Assembly: GCF_042100115.1 (NCBI RefSeq)
Contig: NC_091274.1
Coordinates: 248,001 to 312,000 of the forward strand
Length of the DNA: 64,000 nucleotides
Source: Alternaria dauci
Lineage: Eukaryota; Ascomycota; Dothideomycetes; Pleosporales; Pleosporaceae
Direction: 5' to 3'
The notes beneath the pieces were generated by a model, which saw nothing but the letters and a program-made list of their open reading frames with translations, was not told the DNA's origin and searched no databases. Positions 44,026 through 54,768 of the stretch are shown in pieces (the stretch's first letter is position 1; the number at the start of each line of letters is the position of its first letter). A program made the position numbers and the translations under genes.

Positions 44026-45713
44026 GCTCTGTGTCATTTGACATAACCCTTCTGACTGCGTTTCATCAACGCAGTCACTTCAAGCAGCATATCAACATGC
44101 TGCTTTGTAATGTGTGTAATGACTAAGTTATGATACCCAAAAGTTCAACCTGCATCATGGGTCGTTTGGCGGTGCAAAAAAGAGTTGAGATTAGTGTGTT
44201 TGAACGCATCTCAACGATGGCGTTCATCACAAGCAGCAAAAGGGCTGTCTTTGGCGTTTTGATTTATCGGGTGCGACGATTGTCGCGTGGTGGTGGTGAG
44301 GTTGACGGAGCAAGAGCACTGTCAATGGTTTTAGAGTAGATGATTCATCCAAGGATGAGCTGAATTGAGAATTTTCAGTGTCGCTCTAACAATGTGTGTC
44401 TGTATGCTTGCATGTGCGTGGGGATGATGGATGCCGATGGGTGAGGTAATCTGTTGGTGGCTGTCTGGACCCGTCCAACGGCACGCGCAAATCTCGATAA
44501 CGAGAGCAAAGGCCCGATATCACCTTGATTTCCTGATCCTTAGCAGCGGACTAGTTGATTGGGAAGGTCGAGACGTAGATGCAGCTATGAGTCTCGAGAC
44601 GTCTCCAGATTTCAATGAGATGAACAATTGATGAGTTGGTGGCAGTTGTGGCAGCAGAGATGCTGTAGAGCGTGATTCGATCATTTCACCCACCCATGCG
44701 AGAAGCTACCTTGCAAAAACAAGTCACTGCTTTCGACACCTCAATGAAAAGCAATTAGCAGTCGCCTGCAGTGTGTAACGACAGAGCATGATTCGCGGAT
44801 TGCAAAAGGTGGATTTCGGGTTTGACCTTCCTGGTGTAGCAGAGTCGGCCGTGCAAAGGCCCGACTTGACGTACCCACAGAGCTTGATTTCTTGATCTTC
44901 GTACTTGCCAAAGGACCGAGAGGCAGTTGTACGCGGACAATCATTCTCAGCTGATGCGCATATCGTTTATCTGAAACGTAAGCCGTTGGCAGGTAGTGTC
45001 ATCGACTTTGTCCGCGCGGGAGCCGGGTTCTCCAGCGGTGAGGTGATGTGGGGTGGGGATGCTGTCATACCACCGACCTTTTACCAACCTCCCTTCTCAT
45101 CCCGACTGCAGGCCGACGCGTAACACACTCAAGAGGACAGGCCAAGCCAGTATGTGTTTTGCTGTCAAAAAGAATTGCTGAACAACGGACTCGTTGCCGC
45201 AGTCGGAAATTGTGGCTTGCCCTTGACGATAGCATGTGCAGAAATAACGTTCGCCAGAAGCCGTTGCTCCGCGCGACCGTGTTTACCAACGGACTTGGCG
45301 GGCCAGAAATCAGGGCCAGACGCGGTGATGCGCACCGCCCGCTGATTGGGCCGATGGACGCCCATCCGCCCGGTTGTGCATTGGAATCCAGGCGTGTCAC
45401 GGTAGCGCATTGCGCAACCTGGTGTCTGGTGTGGATGGCACTGGTGGGTGTGCGGGCTGGGCCTCTGTTGATAGACCCCCCCGATAGCCAGCCACCTCGA
45501 CGACAACGGTCCCGTGCATGAACCGCAGATCTGAGCCCACCTTTTCGACTTCCCGTCCGTCTGGCCTCAAACCACAACTGCACTGTATCGTCCGTCGCCT
45601 ACTGTGTACCATACCAATCTGTTTCCGCAAAGATCAGCAGCCGCGGTTCATGGGACGTCTATTCCAGTGCTCGAGGTGAAGGTTCTCCTCGCACAAAGTC
45701 GGCTTTGCTGAGG
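44026..45713. other. Long intergenic region
   Basis: About 1.7 kb after methionine synthase. Overlapping frames around 45050-45520 are on both strands and motif-free, so they are not called. Presumably it holds the 3' UTR of methionine synthase and the promoter of the kelch-type gene. Confidence 0.4.
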
Positions 45714-48700
45714 ATGCCCTTCGACATGCACATGCAGCGGCTCGCACTTCTTCCAGCGTCGCTCCTCTTCTCTGTCGCCGCGGCCCAGATGCCATACAAC
45801 CCTACACGCCTCCTCCAAAGTAACGACACCCTCTACGTCTTCCGCCCGTCGTCGCAGTCGTCCACACAATTCGCCCTGAGCACTATCGACCTATCCTACA
45901 AGGTCACAGCGTCAAATCTACCGTACAACACTTTATACGCTACGCTACCCTTCCTCGACGATAATGCCCCGCGCGCCTTCACCCCGGTCCTCGACCATGA
46001 CGGCAACTTGACTGTATATACTGGGGACTGTACTCTGGGTGCGAGTGGAGGAGAATTGTGGACCTTTGTGCCGGATACATCAGAGAACGTGGTCCGGGGC
46101 AGCTGGAGCAAGCAAAATGTGTCAGTCGTCGACAGTTCACATACGCCCGTCATGGGCGCGAACTTCCTCAGCGGTGGCATGACATTCTCGTCTATCGTGG
46201 GAGGCGAGGCTGCGGATACCGGTGCATACTTCTTTGGAGGCATGTGCCCTGATCAAACTGACACTACGAGCGACTGGCAATCCGCCGCCAACTACTCAAA
46301 CTTCATGGTCACTTTGCAACCCTCTGCCGATGCGGGTCAGCCTCTCACCTACGAGACCGATGTCTCGTCCACTCGCGGACCGCCTGTACCCGAAGCCGGT
46401 TCCACAATCACAGGTCTTTCGCCCACCTTTTCCGACCGAAGCGACGGCACGCAGATACAGCAACAGAACTTTGTCCTTGTCGGAGGCCACACTGAAAGTG
46501 CCTTCATCAACATGTCCCAGATAGCACTCTTCTCCCTTCCGGAACAAGGCTGGACTTTTGTTGGCGTTGCACAACCGGACACCTCCCGTACGGACCTAGC
46601 TATCCGAGCAGACGTTGCCTCGATCGATCCCCGTTCCGGCCATACAGCTGTGCTTAGTTCAGATGGTCAGCAGATCATCGTGGTTGGTGGTTGGGTCGGG
46701 GACATCGACACACCGGCGGATCCTCAGTTCGCGGTGCTGAATGTCGCGGATGGTTATGGTGGGAGTGGTGACTGGCAGTGGATAGTGCCGTCTACTACTG
46801 GTCCTGGGTTGCCAGATGACGCTGGTCTCTATGGCCATGGCGCGGCCATGCTGCCAGGCGGTGTCCTGATGATCAGTGGAGGTTATTCTATACCATCGTC
46901 TGGTGCGCGACGGAGAGACACGACGCCAGCAACGAATACGCAAACCTACTTCCTCAACGTCACTTCTTATTCCTGGATATCCGATTACACGCCTCCTGCC
47001 ACGCAGGCTCCGTCCCAGTCTTCCAACAGCGGTCTCCTGTCTACGACTGGACAAAAGGCGGGGTTGGGCGTCGGTGTCGGTATCGGTCTCCTTGCTGTAT
47101 GTGGCTTGCTCGCCCTCTGGATATGGTACTCAAGGCGTTCAAAGAAGCGAAAGGAGCTTCGCGAAAAGCAACTACAAGAAATCTCCTACACAGCGCACAG
47201 ATACAACGTCGAAGACCACTCTCCGACTTTTGATGGTCGTGGCGGACGCACCGACGCGCTCGACTATCTTGTCGATCAAAACGGCCCGTACTACTTTCCG
47301 TCCGGCACACAGGGTGGTCAGGGCTGGAAGGCGACCGATCGCGGAGATGTAGAGAGGTCGGGCTTACTCGTCGAGATACCGAGTCCAACGCGCGGACTGC
47401 GACGCAATTTGAGTGCTAGACCTCAGTACGCTGTGGGCAGGCCTGGAGTTCCGGGAATTATACATCCGATCGATGAGATTGAGGAAGAGCCTGATGACGA
47501 GTTGGCACACGAGAATGGTACGCCGGCTAGGCAGCCCGAGATGGTTGAGACACGACCTCGATCTGGGGCGGCTGTACTTGATAATGCACCTGTTTTGGAT
47601 CCGTTTACGGAATCACCGGGACGTGGCAAGAATGCGGTACATTCTACTCCTACCTCGCCGAATCACCACAGTGTTGAGATGAACACGAATCAGCCGATGG
47701 TTGCAGGAAGACTGTCGCCGGATAAGTCGTCGTCAGAACGTACTAGCTCGAATCTCAGCGAGAGGAGTACGCTGTCTTGGACGTCTTCGAACGGCGGCGT
47801 CGTGCACAATACACCTATGCGTTCAGGCCCAGTATTAAACACTGCTATACGCGGTAACCCATTCAAGACACCAGACGCCAGCCCAACTCACGATCAGCCT
47901 GGCAGAAGCACCGACACAGCTCCATATACTCCAGACCACGCGCGAACACAATCCCTCAGTAGTCTCCGCAACAATGGTCACCACGACATGGACTCCTTCC
48001 ATACCCCCCTGTCATCATTCGCACATCTACAGGCCCAGGGCGAAGCACTCCTCGGGGGAAACCCAGAGAGCAGAGCGAGGCCAGACACGAGTTCAAGCGA
48101 GTCGACTATGCACCGCGATACAGATGGTAGCTATAGCCGGGCTGCGACTGCTACTCCCATAACACCATTCTCAATGGACCTCGCTACCGCCGCCGCCCGC
48201 CCTGCGCCCAGGGAACGACGCATGAGCTGGTTGGGCAGCGTGAGGCGGGTACTGACAAGAAGCGTGAGCAGCGCCGAGCGAACACGAAGCATGACCGCTA
48301 CCACCATGCCCTACCACGACATCCAAGAACCCTACCGCGACGACCCCATCGACCCTTTCCCCCTCCCCAACAGAAAAAGCATGCCTGTAACTACAAAATC
48401 GGTATCAAATACGCCGCAACGCGCCGCCTCCGACGCAAGTTTCTGGCGCAACAAACGCGGCAAACAGGACTGGCTCGAAGACGAAACGGACCCCGCGTGG
48501 CGCCGCACCGCAGGCGACGACTGGGGCGCACCCGAAGATATCGCAATGGCGCAGCGCGAGCGCGCGAGACGCGAGTGGGCGGCCCGCGGCGCGAATCTGT
48601 TGATCCATGTGAGTGGCGATGGTGAGGAGAGGTTGCCGACGCCTAGGACGCCGATTAAGGGGGAGCAGTTGGGTGTGCCGAGACAGGGGAGTGGCGGGGA

Positions 48701-49109
48701 TGCTGGGGGTTGGGGAAACGGGAGTAGTAGGCCGTGTACGCCGGCGAGTGAGATGGATTGGGATGTTGAGGCTGCGGTGGAGAGGAGGGTCGTGCAGGTC
48801 ATGTTTACGGTGCCAAAGTCGAAGTTGAGGGTTGTGAATGCGGATGCCGAGGTGGATGGGAATAGTATTTTGGAGGGTGGGGGGATGGAGGGGGATGATG
48901 TTAAGGGGGTTGCGAGGGATAAGAGGAGTGTGAGGGATCTGGCGGGTAGGTTTGAGCAGTTGAGTAGTGGGAGAGCGTCGCCGAGGACGTCGCCGAGACC
49001 TTCGCCGAGTAATTCGATTAAGAGTTTGAAGGTTAGGGGGAAGAGGAGTAGTCCGGGGTTGACGGTGGGTAAGGGGAAAGAGAAGGAGAAGGAGAAGGTG
49101 GATGAGTAG
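45714..49109 (+). CDS. Kelch-type beta-propeller surface protein with one transmembrane helix and long cytosolic tail
   Basis: Single exon, 1131 aa. MPFDMHMQRLALLPASLLFSVAAAQ is the signal peptide; the first in-frame ATG is at 45714. Residues about 26-430 form a galactose-oxidase/kelch-like propeller with repeated GG turns: ASGGELWTF, GAYFFGGMCP, NFVLVGGHTESAFI, RSGHTAVLSSDGQQIIVVGG and YGHGAAMLPGGVLMISGGYS. A transmembrane helix at about 448-470 (GLGVGVGIGLLAVCGLLALW) is followed by a basic stop-transfer (RRSKKRKELREKQ). The 660-residue tail is disordered, rich in S, T, P, R and possible phosphorylation sites, and ends in a lysine-rich KGKEKEKEKVDE. The type I layout suggests a cell-surface polarity or wall sensor; the ligand is unknown. 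N-x-S/T sites are frequent in the ectodomain. Confidence 0.85.
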   Translation: MPFDMHMQRLALLPASLLFSVAAAQMPYNPTRLLQSNDTLYVFRPSSQSSTQFALSTIDLSYKVTASNLPYNTLYATLPFLDDNAPRAFTPVLDHDGNLTVYTGDCTLGASGGELWTFVPDTSENVVRGSWSKQNVSVVDSSHTPVMGANFLSGGMTFSSIVGGEAADTGAYFFGGMCPDQTDTTSDWQSAANYSNFMVTLQPSADAGQPLTYETDVSSTRGPPVPEAGSTITGLSPTFSDRSDGTQIQQQNFVLVGGHTESAFINMSQIALFSLPEQGWTFVGVAQPDTSRTDLAIRADVASIDPRSGHTAVLSSDGQQIIVVGGWVGDIDTPADPQFAVLNVADGYGGSGDWQWIVPSTTGPGLPDDAGLYGHGAAMLPGGVLMISGGYSIPSSGARRRDTTPATNTQTYFLNVTSYSWISDYTPPATQAPSQSSNSGLLSTTGQKAGLGVGVGIGLLAVCGLLALWIWYSRRSKKRKELREKQLQEISYTAHRYNVEDHSPTFDGRGGRTDALDYLVDQNGPYYFPSGTQGGQGWKATDRGDVERSGLLVEIPSPTRGLRRNLSARPQYAVGRPGVPGIIHPIDEIEEEPDDELAHENGTPARQPEMVETRPRSGAAVLDNAPVLDPFTESPGRGKNAVHSTPTSPNHHSVEMNTNQPMVAGRLSPDKSSSERTSSNLSERSTLSWTSSNGGVVHNTPMRSGPVLNTAIRGNPFKTPDASPTHDQPGRSTDTAPYTPDHARTQSLSSLRNNGHHDMDSFHTPLSSFAHLQAQGEALLGGNPESRARPDTSSSESTMHRDTDGSYSRAATATPITPFSMDLATAAARPAPRERRMSWLGSVRRVLTRSVSSAERTRSMTATTMPYHDIQEPYRDDPIDPFPLPNRKSMPVTTKSVSNTPQRAASDASFWRNKRGKQDWLEDETDPAWRRTAGDDWGAPEDIAMAQRERARREWAARGANLLIHVSGDGEERLPTPRTPIKGEQLGVPRQGSGGDAGGWGNGSSRPCTPASEMDWDVEAAVERRVVQVMFTVPKSKLRVVNADAEVDGNSILEGGGMEGDDVKGVARDKRSVRDLAGRFEQLSSGRASPRTSPRPSPSNSIKSLKVRGKRSSPGLTVGKGKEKEKEKVDE

Positions 49110-49604
49110 ATGGAAGGGATGATGCTGGTATGATGTCTTTTCGGATTTACGGTTCTTATTTTTTTCGTATTTGATAAGCGTCTTCTTGTTTGTTTTCATT
49201 TGGGTCAGGATAGGGGAGGGTTTGCTTAGCGAATGGTGTTTTGGGATTGAGGCGTCTGCCGCGTTGCAAGGGATGATTGCGATTGCGATGCCTTGGGATG
49301 CAGAACAGGCATGATAGATATCTTGATGTTTTTTGCGTTTTAGTGCGCTATGTTGTTTGATGTGCTCAACGAAAGGGCGAGTTTGGGGATGAGTAGATGG
49401 AGATGGATTGGATGTAGAAATGACTTCTATTTAGTTATCAGAAATCATTACTGTCCTGATACTTTAGCATGTGAGCAAGTCTTTGCGTAGGCGCCAGGGG
49501 TGGGATGGGAATATGAGGGTGCGTCTTCACTATGCACTGGATGTATTCGACTGGAGAAATGGAATCGATAGCATGATTTTTTGTTTTCTGCAAGTGTAGG
49601 GGTA
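49110..49604. other. 3' flank of the kelch-type gene
   Basis: About 500 bp of ordinary-composition sequence without a supported gene; it leads into the A/T-rich block. Confidence 0.4.
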
Positions 49605-49860
49605 TTGTTAAAACAGAACTTTAAATTTTTTTTACTAGAGGTAACTAAAAAAAGACGCCTATTAAACCTTAGTAGGCCTAACAGGGATTACTAGCTAGCA
49701 TTACCTAGTAATATAATTGTAATGTGTTATAAAGGGAGGGAGAGAGGACATAGTATCCTTACTATAATTAAGCTTACCTAGAATTTTATACGTTTCTATA
49801 AAGCTTATCTGCTTCTAACCTTTATACTAATACTAACTTATAAGCTTTAATACCGTTAAG
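49605..49860. mobile_element. A/T-rich block, probable RIP-degraded repeat remnant
   Basis: About 250 bp that is sharply richer in A/T and in TpA steps than its surroundings (runs such as TTAAATTTTTTTTAC, TAATATAATTG and TTATACTAATACTAAC), with no coding frame. This is the composition left by repeat-induced point mutation. No terminal repeat or transposase fragment is left, so the element type cannot be named. Confidence 0.4.
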
Positions 49861-50050
49861 ACTTTCTTTAAGACTCACACCGCATACGAACCCGCGCATA
49901 CAATGTATTTCCTCTGCATCATCCTCCAGGAGGTCTTCTGTCGCAGCCCAAAAACCCTGACTGGACAAGTGCCGATCGATCTCTCCGATAGGAATCGATA
50001 GCGTAAGATTATCTACTGAGTGGTTCGAATCGCGAGAGAGGAGACTGATC

Positions 50051-50827
50051 ATGACATGCGGTGATCTAGGAAAGAGATGTGGACCAGAGAACAATTCTTA
50101 TCTCCAGTGGTGGTATCGCTGCAGTGCGGAATGGCAGCTATGGTATCGTGTGCCTGCGACGAGGAATCACGACCATACACTCGAAATCACCAGACAGACA
50201 CCCGTACGAACCGGTTCAGGAGTGGGCTTCCACGTCTCCGCGACCGATAGCGAACGTCTGCCACGACGGCTCAAACACGATGCAATACCAAAGCAATCCG
50301 CACCGCCTGATCCGATAACCCTACACTTCCGGTACGGGGATGACGTCTTTACAAAAACACTCGCATACCACGCTTTCGCGAGCTCGCACAATCTCCAAAC
50401 GCTGTTAAAAGCGCTAAGCGAGGATGACGACGGCATCGTCATCGTTGAACTATGGGACGTGAGCGAAAACATGCCAATCGGCAGCGGGGATTGGGATGCT
50501 AGAGTCCAGCCAGGATGGATAGTGCAAGTGTTGTGTTCTCATCGAGGCGAGAATTCTGGCTGGAGCTGTGATGATAATTCGAGCGATAGTAGCGAGGATG
50601 CCGATGGAGACGAATTTGATAACGACGGAGACGCTATCAACGGAACTTGTGTTGCGGAACGGATGCAGAGGGAGCATCCGTGGTGGTTTGTGAGGTGGAA
50701 GAGAAGAGTGGAAAAGAAGGCTTTGGACAGCGCAAGGTCGGAGCGGGAACCTTTGTGGTATACCATCGTGATTTGGTGCATGTTCATGGCCGGATTTATT
50801 GTATTGGTTAGCATACTAGGCGTATAA
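50051..50827 (+). CDS. Ubiquitin-like-domain protein with C-terminal membrane helix
   Basis: A 258-aa single-exon frame. Residues about 84-165 (PDPITLHFRYGDDVFTKTLA, then SSHNLQTLLKALSEDDDGIV and DARVQPGWIVQVLCSHRGEN) match the divergent ubiquitin-like fold found in fungus-specific proteins. An acidic low-complexity stretch follows (DDNSSDSSEDADGDEFDNDG). The protein ends in a hydrophobic helix (TIVIWCMFMAGFIVLVSILG) after a basic, Trp-containing segment, so it is probably tail-anchored with the ubiquitin-like part in the cytosol. The N-terminal 80 residues look unlike any domain and may not all be translated; the start at 50051 is the first ATG and could be replaced by an upstream exon. Function unknown. 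Confidence 0.6.
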   Translation: MTCGDLGKRCGPENNSYLQWWYRCSAEWQLWYRVPATRNHDHTLEITRQTPVRTGSGVGFHVSATDSERLPRRLKHDAIPKQSAPPDPITLHFRYGDDVFTKTLAYHAFASSHNLQTLLKALSEDDDGIVIVELWDVSENMPIGSGDWDARVQPGWIVQVLCSHRGENSGWSCDDNSSDSSEDADGDEFDNDGDAINGTCVAERMQREHPWWFVRWKRRVEKKALDSARSEREPLWYTIVIWCMFMAGFIVLVSILGV

Positions 50828-51925
50828 GGATTTTCGTCGTTGAGATTGGACCCAATAATTGTGTCCAACCATCTCGATGAATGCTGATAAATAGAATTGT
50901 CTTTTTCAACTCCACAGTCCCTCCTCTGAATGCATCGTGAGCAGATGTCGTTGTAGTTGTACTGAGACTAGCAGGTCCAAGTGCAAAGGCGCCAAGTCCG
51001 AAAGTGGTTTAGCGGTCCCACTCGTCGTGAGGCGGACTTTTCCAAGGGGCGTTCCTACTCTTCTACCTTGACGTCGTGCTGTACACATTGCCGCCATCTG
51101 GTTGCTTCTTCATCACTCTCAACAACGAGTCTTTCGCCAGCTAGATTTCGTGTCGCGTCAATCTACCGTCACCGTCGTGATGCACGCACCAGGTTTCCGA
51201 GTGGTCACACCGTCGCGATCGCGTCCGACGCGTCCCAACCAGGGAGACCACCAAAACACCACCTATCGGCTACTCGCCAAGATGGCTCATCCAACCTGCT
51301 AACTCGCACTCGCATCGTCGCGCTCATGATCCACTGTCTCTTATTCCTATTTCCCATCCTTCAACGGATTTATCAACGGGCGTCACACATTCGCGGTCTG
51401 AGACCGCGTTTGTGGGTTCAGCAGCCAGGGCTCCCCCTCCATCGCCTGATGGATGGCTGCTGAACAAAGGCAACGCCCAAGAGTAATGCCTCTTCGTCCT
51501 GATGGGTCTAGGCTGCTGCAGTCAAGGCCTGCCGGTGGCTTTGAGGTAACGAGCCTATCTGGCGGCTTTGCCCTGCTGTTGCATCCTCTTTGTTCCTGCT
51601 CCTCCGAGCAGCTGAGCATCGATGGGCGCACGGCGTAGGTGGGATCGACGTTTCGTTTCAGCTCGCACATGTCTCTCTCTTTCTTACTTCTTTTCTCCAA
51701 TAACAAGTCCCGTTCTGTTGCCTGAAAAATCATTGTCGAATGCTACATCACCATCATGTGTGATTCCTGATGCGTCTCGCGCCTGCTAGTTCTTGAACAT
51801 GATTGGCCTACGCTGACTTGAACGTCATCCGCCGATCTATCCCCGCTTCGCCAGGCTAGGCAGCCATCTTGAACAAAAGCACATGGATAACACTGAATGC
51901 CTCTAATCGAAAACACATCTCCAAC
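50828..51925. other. Intergenic, no gene supported
   Basis: About 1.1 kb between the ubiquitin-like gene and the WD40 gene. Overlapping frames (160 codons at 50981..51463 and its antisense) have no motif and no consistent start or splice context. Confidence 0.4.
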
Positions 51926-53642
51926 ATGCCTTGCTATTCACGCAAAGATTTCATGAGAGAGTTTGTCTTTCCTGATGAACCGGCACAGGACTTTGAGCGT
52001 GCTGGCATTGCGGCTCAGTACGCATCAGGCCACCCAAAGAATTGGTCACAAACCAACGACATCCTCGACTTCAGCGCCGATCTGAGAGAAGACTCCGATA
52101 ATACGTACAGAAATTACTACACTGCTCTCAGTTCCGACAAGAAGTTGCTGGCCATCAGCACCGATGCAGAGCGTATCCTCGTATACGACCTCGCATCCCG
52201 AGAGCTGTGCGAAGTCCTTGAAGGGTCAGGATCAGTGACATTCCGGCCGTCTGACACCAACGAAGAGAGCGTTGCAGGCGTTGGCCAAGGCATGGGAGTA
52301 GGGACCCCAAGACCGGGTTACACCCTTGTCAGCTCCATCTCGCACGACGCTCCTCGCCGCGCTCGTAGTGCCAACCAACTCATTCTTTGGGATCTGGACC
52401 AAAATGGCCGTATACTTGACAAAGAAGAGCCCATCGATCCAGCCGCTCTCGCTACCAAAGCCATCGATGCGATCGCACCAGATCTGGCCGCAAGCCACGA
52501 ATGGACGAGGGAGTTCATCGATGCTTCAGCACTCCATACTGAATTTATGAAATCGCTCAGCCAGGTAGCCGCCGATCATCGCAGGCGCCATAACACCATC
52601 ATTGACAATGCGACGCTCGGGAACTTTGGATCTGTAAGCTTCAGCGCTGACGGTAAACTGCTGTTGTATCATTCAAAGAACGGTTCTACCCAACAGGGTA
52701 TGCGGGAACCGGACGATCTTCCAGTTGTCGTAATCTACGATCTCGAGGCAGGAACCGAGATCCACCGCCTCACCGGACATACAGATGCCATCATGTGGTC
52801 GGCTATCAGCCCAGATAAGGAACACGTTGCTTCGGTATCCTGGGACGGAACGCTGCGCATGTATTCCGTCTCCACTGGAACCCTCATGTGGGTCACAGAG
52901 AACTCTGGTGGACAGAGCTGGGCTGGCGCATTCTCGTAAGTAGTTTCCTTGCAAACGACATGCGAAACATACTGACTCAAGACACCCATTGTCTAGACCA
53001 GACTCGAAGCTCATCGTGTGGAGTTCCAAAGGTGGTCAAGTAGTCCAAGTGCACGCTGTGTCCGACGGACAAAAAATGGCAACTATGCAAGAAAACTTCT
53101 CACACTGGTGCCGAAGCCTCACATGGCATCCGACAAGACCTGAAATAGCGCTTTGTGTAGGCGGAGATGCGTACGTCTGGGATCCTTCCGATGGCCCCAA
53201 TGGCAAGGTCCTTCAGCATTACAAAGTGGAAAATGGCAAAGGACTCATGGGCATGTCCGGGATTCAAGACGTTCAGTGGATGGACCAAGGCCGGCTTCTA
53301 GGACTCGAGTCGAGCGACGGGTCGGTCATTCTCTACGACACGCATAATAATGCGAAGGAACTGTTCCGACGGCCTGCTGGTACCATGGCAGGTTTTGTCC
53401 AGGGTGGTCTTTACGGCATCATCAAAGACAGAGAAGAGCACGAAGTTTACGTTATTGTCGGTGGCGATGAGAAGGTGCGCTTCTTTCGCACAAGTGTTCC
53501 AGCTTTCCCGTCGTGGTGGGAGAAGGAGCCGTCATCAGCGGTGGTGGAGAAGAAATCATTTCCTGAGACGGGCAAGTATGTCAAGATTACCATGAATTCG
53601 AGAAAGGCACCATCGCAGGAGGAATCCGAGAGTCGGAGTTGA
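51926..53642 (+). CDS. WD40-repeat protein
   Basis: Exons 51926..52935 and 52997..53642 (61-nt intron, donor GTAAGT, acceptor TCTAG) give 551 aa. It is a beta-propeller with degenerate WD repeats. The clearest blades are LTGHTDAIMWSAISPDKEHV followed by ASVSWDGTLRMYSVSTG; ARSANQLILWDLDQNG; FSADGKLLLYHSK; HWCRSLTWHPTRPEIALCVG with AYVWDP; and LESSDGSVILYDT. A helical segment of about 70 residues (DAIAPDLAASHEWTREFIDA and following) interrupts the propeller. The ATG at 51926 (MPCYSRKDF) was chosen; an extension to 51869 would need a TTG start. It is probably a cytosolic or nuclear scaffold; I cannot name an ortholog. Confidence 0.85.
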
Positions 53643-54768
53643 GTTGGAAGAGTTGCGACACTATGGACCGCCGAGTAAAGTCCTCCGGTGGAAATGGAGA
53701 GCCGGCGGCTTTCTCGGCGTCCACTGAGCTGGGGAAATGATATTCTGTCAGCCGCGGCAACAGTTCGACTCTCGGTCAAGGTACAGCACCCCACTTTCAC
53801 CGGCCTTTGCTTTTTCATCCCCGTTCAAACGAGCATTACCAATATTTTCCACAAGCCAATAACAACGAACTCTTTTCAAGATTTGACGATACCCAACCCT
53901 TGCTACAGGGCTGCAGCACATTGCATACCCAGCATGGGGGTCGCCGGTAGCGGGACCTGGTCATACTTAATATCTATGGCTGTGGTGTCTGCGGATATCG
54001 GCACCGGAACTGTACAGTCTTGCTTGTCACCCGTGACTATCCAACATCACGAGCAGCTGACACACTATTCTCCGCACACAAGCGCATGCGCCAGCAATTA
54101 CTTTCCTTACCTCCGCTGCTGTTCCACACAAGTCGGGTCATCGGATTGCGCAATCCGGATCCTGTACTCGTATTAACGATGCAGCGATCGTTGTGTTTTG
54201 GACATGTTGGGCATGACTATTGCCTCACAGCTGGCTAAAGGCATTGCGGTCCGGACAACCGTCTCCGCGCTTACATGGCACCCTTTCAGGCTGAACCCCA
54301 CACCGCCATTCGCTTAGCCCCACGCGGTGCGGCTTATTGTGCTTTGTACCTTATATGAACCATTAAGAAACAAATGACCATGTTGCGAAAATCCCTCTTC
54401 ATCCTCCTCAAAGTTTGCACGCTGGTCGGACTTTCGTTTTCAAGGTCATCTAAAGCTGGCGTTCCTGCTGCATCTTCACATAGGAGTATTTACCACCTTC
54501 GTTTGCCTTGCTCGCAGTCACTTCAACGAGCATCGAGTTTGATACTCGCATTGTAGACTAAATCGGCAAAAACGCTAAGACTTTGTGCCTGTCACGCGTT
54601 TGTCCGGCATTGGTCTCGTTGAATTGACTTCTGCAGTGTCACTAAACACAGTAAGCTTCGCCCTTCAAGCCATGTCGGCCCTTGCGTCTCTGTATAACCA
54701 ACCATCACGTCGCGGTATAAAAGTTGCCCGCAGAGTTCACAGGTACTATCCTTGTCCATACTCCAACT
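53643..54768. other. Intergenic, GH94 promoter
   Basis: About 1.1 kb. A 60-codon frame at 54374..54556 begins with a hydrophobic stretch that could pass for a signal peptide, but nothing else supports it. Taken as the upstream region of the GH94 gene. Confidence 0.35.

Noticed and set aside
48405..49199. 264-codon minus-strand frame rich in T, P, R and L
   Set aside because: Antisense to the kelch-type protein's disordered tail; no motif and no start context.
54374..54556. 60-codon frame with hydrophobic N-terminus (possible small secreted protein)
   Set aside because: No cysteines, no domain and no supporting splice or promoter signal; hydrophobic starts of this length arise by chance.
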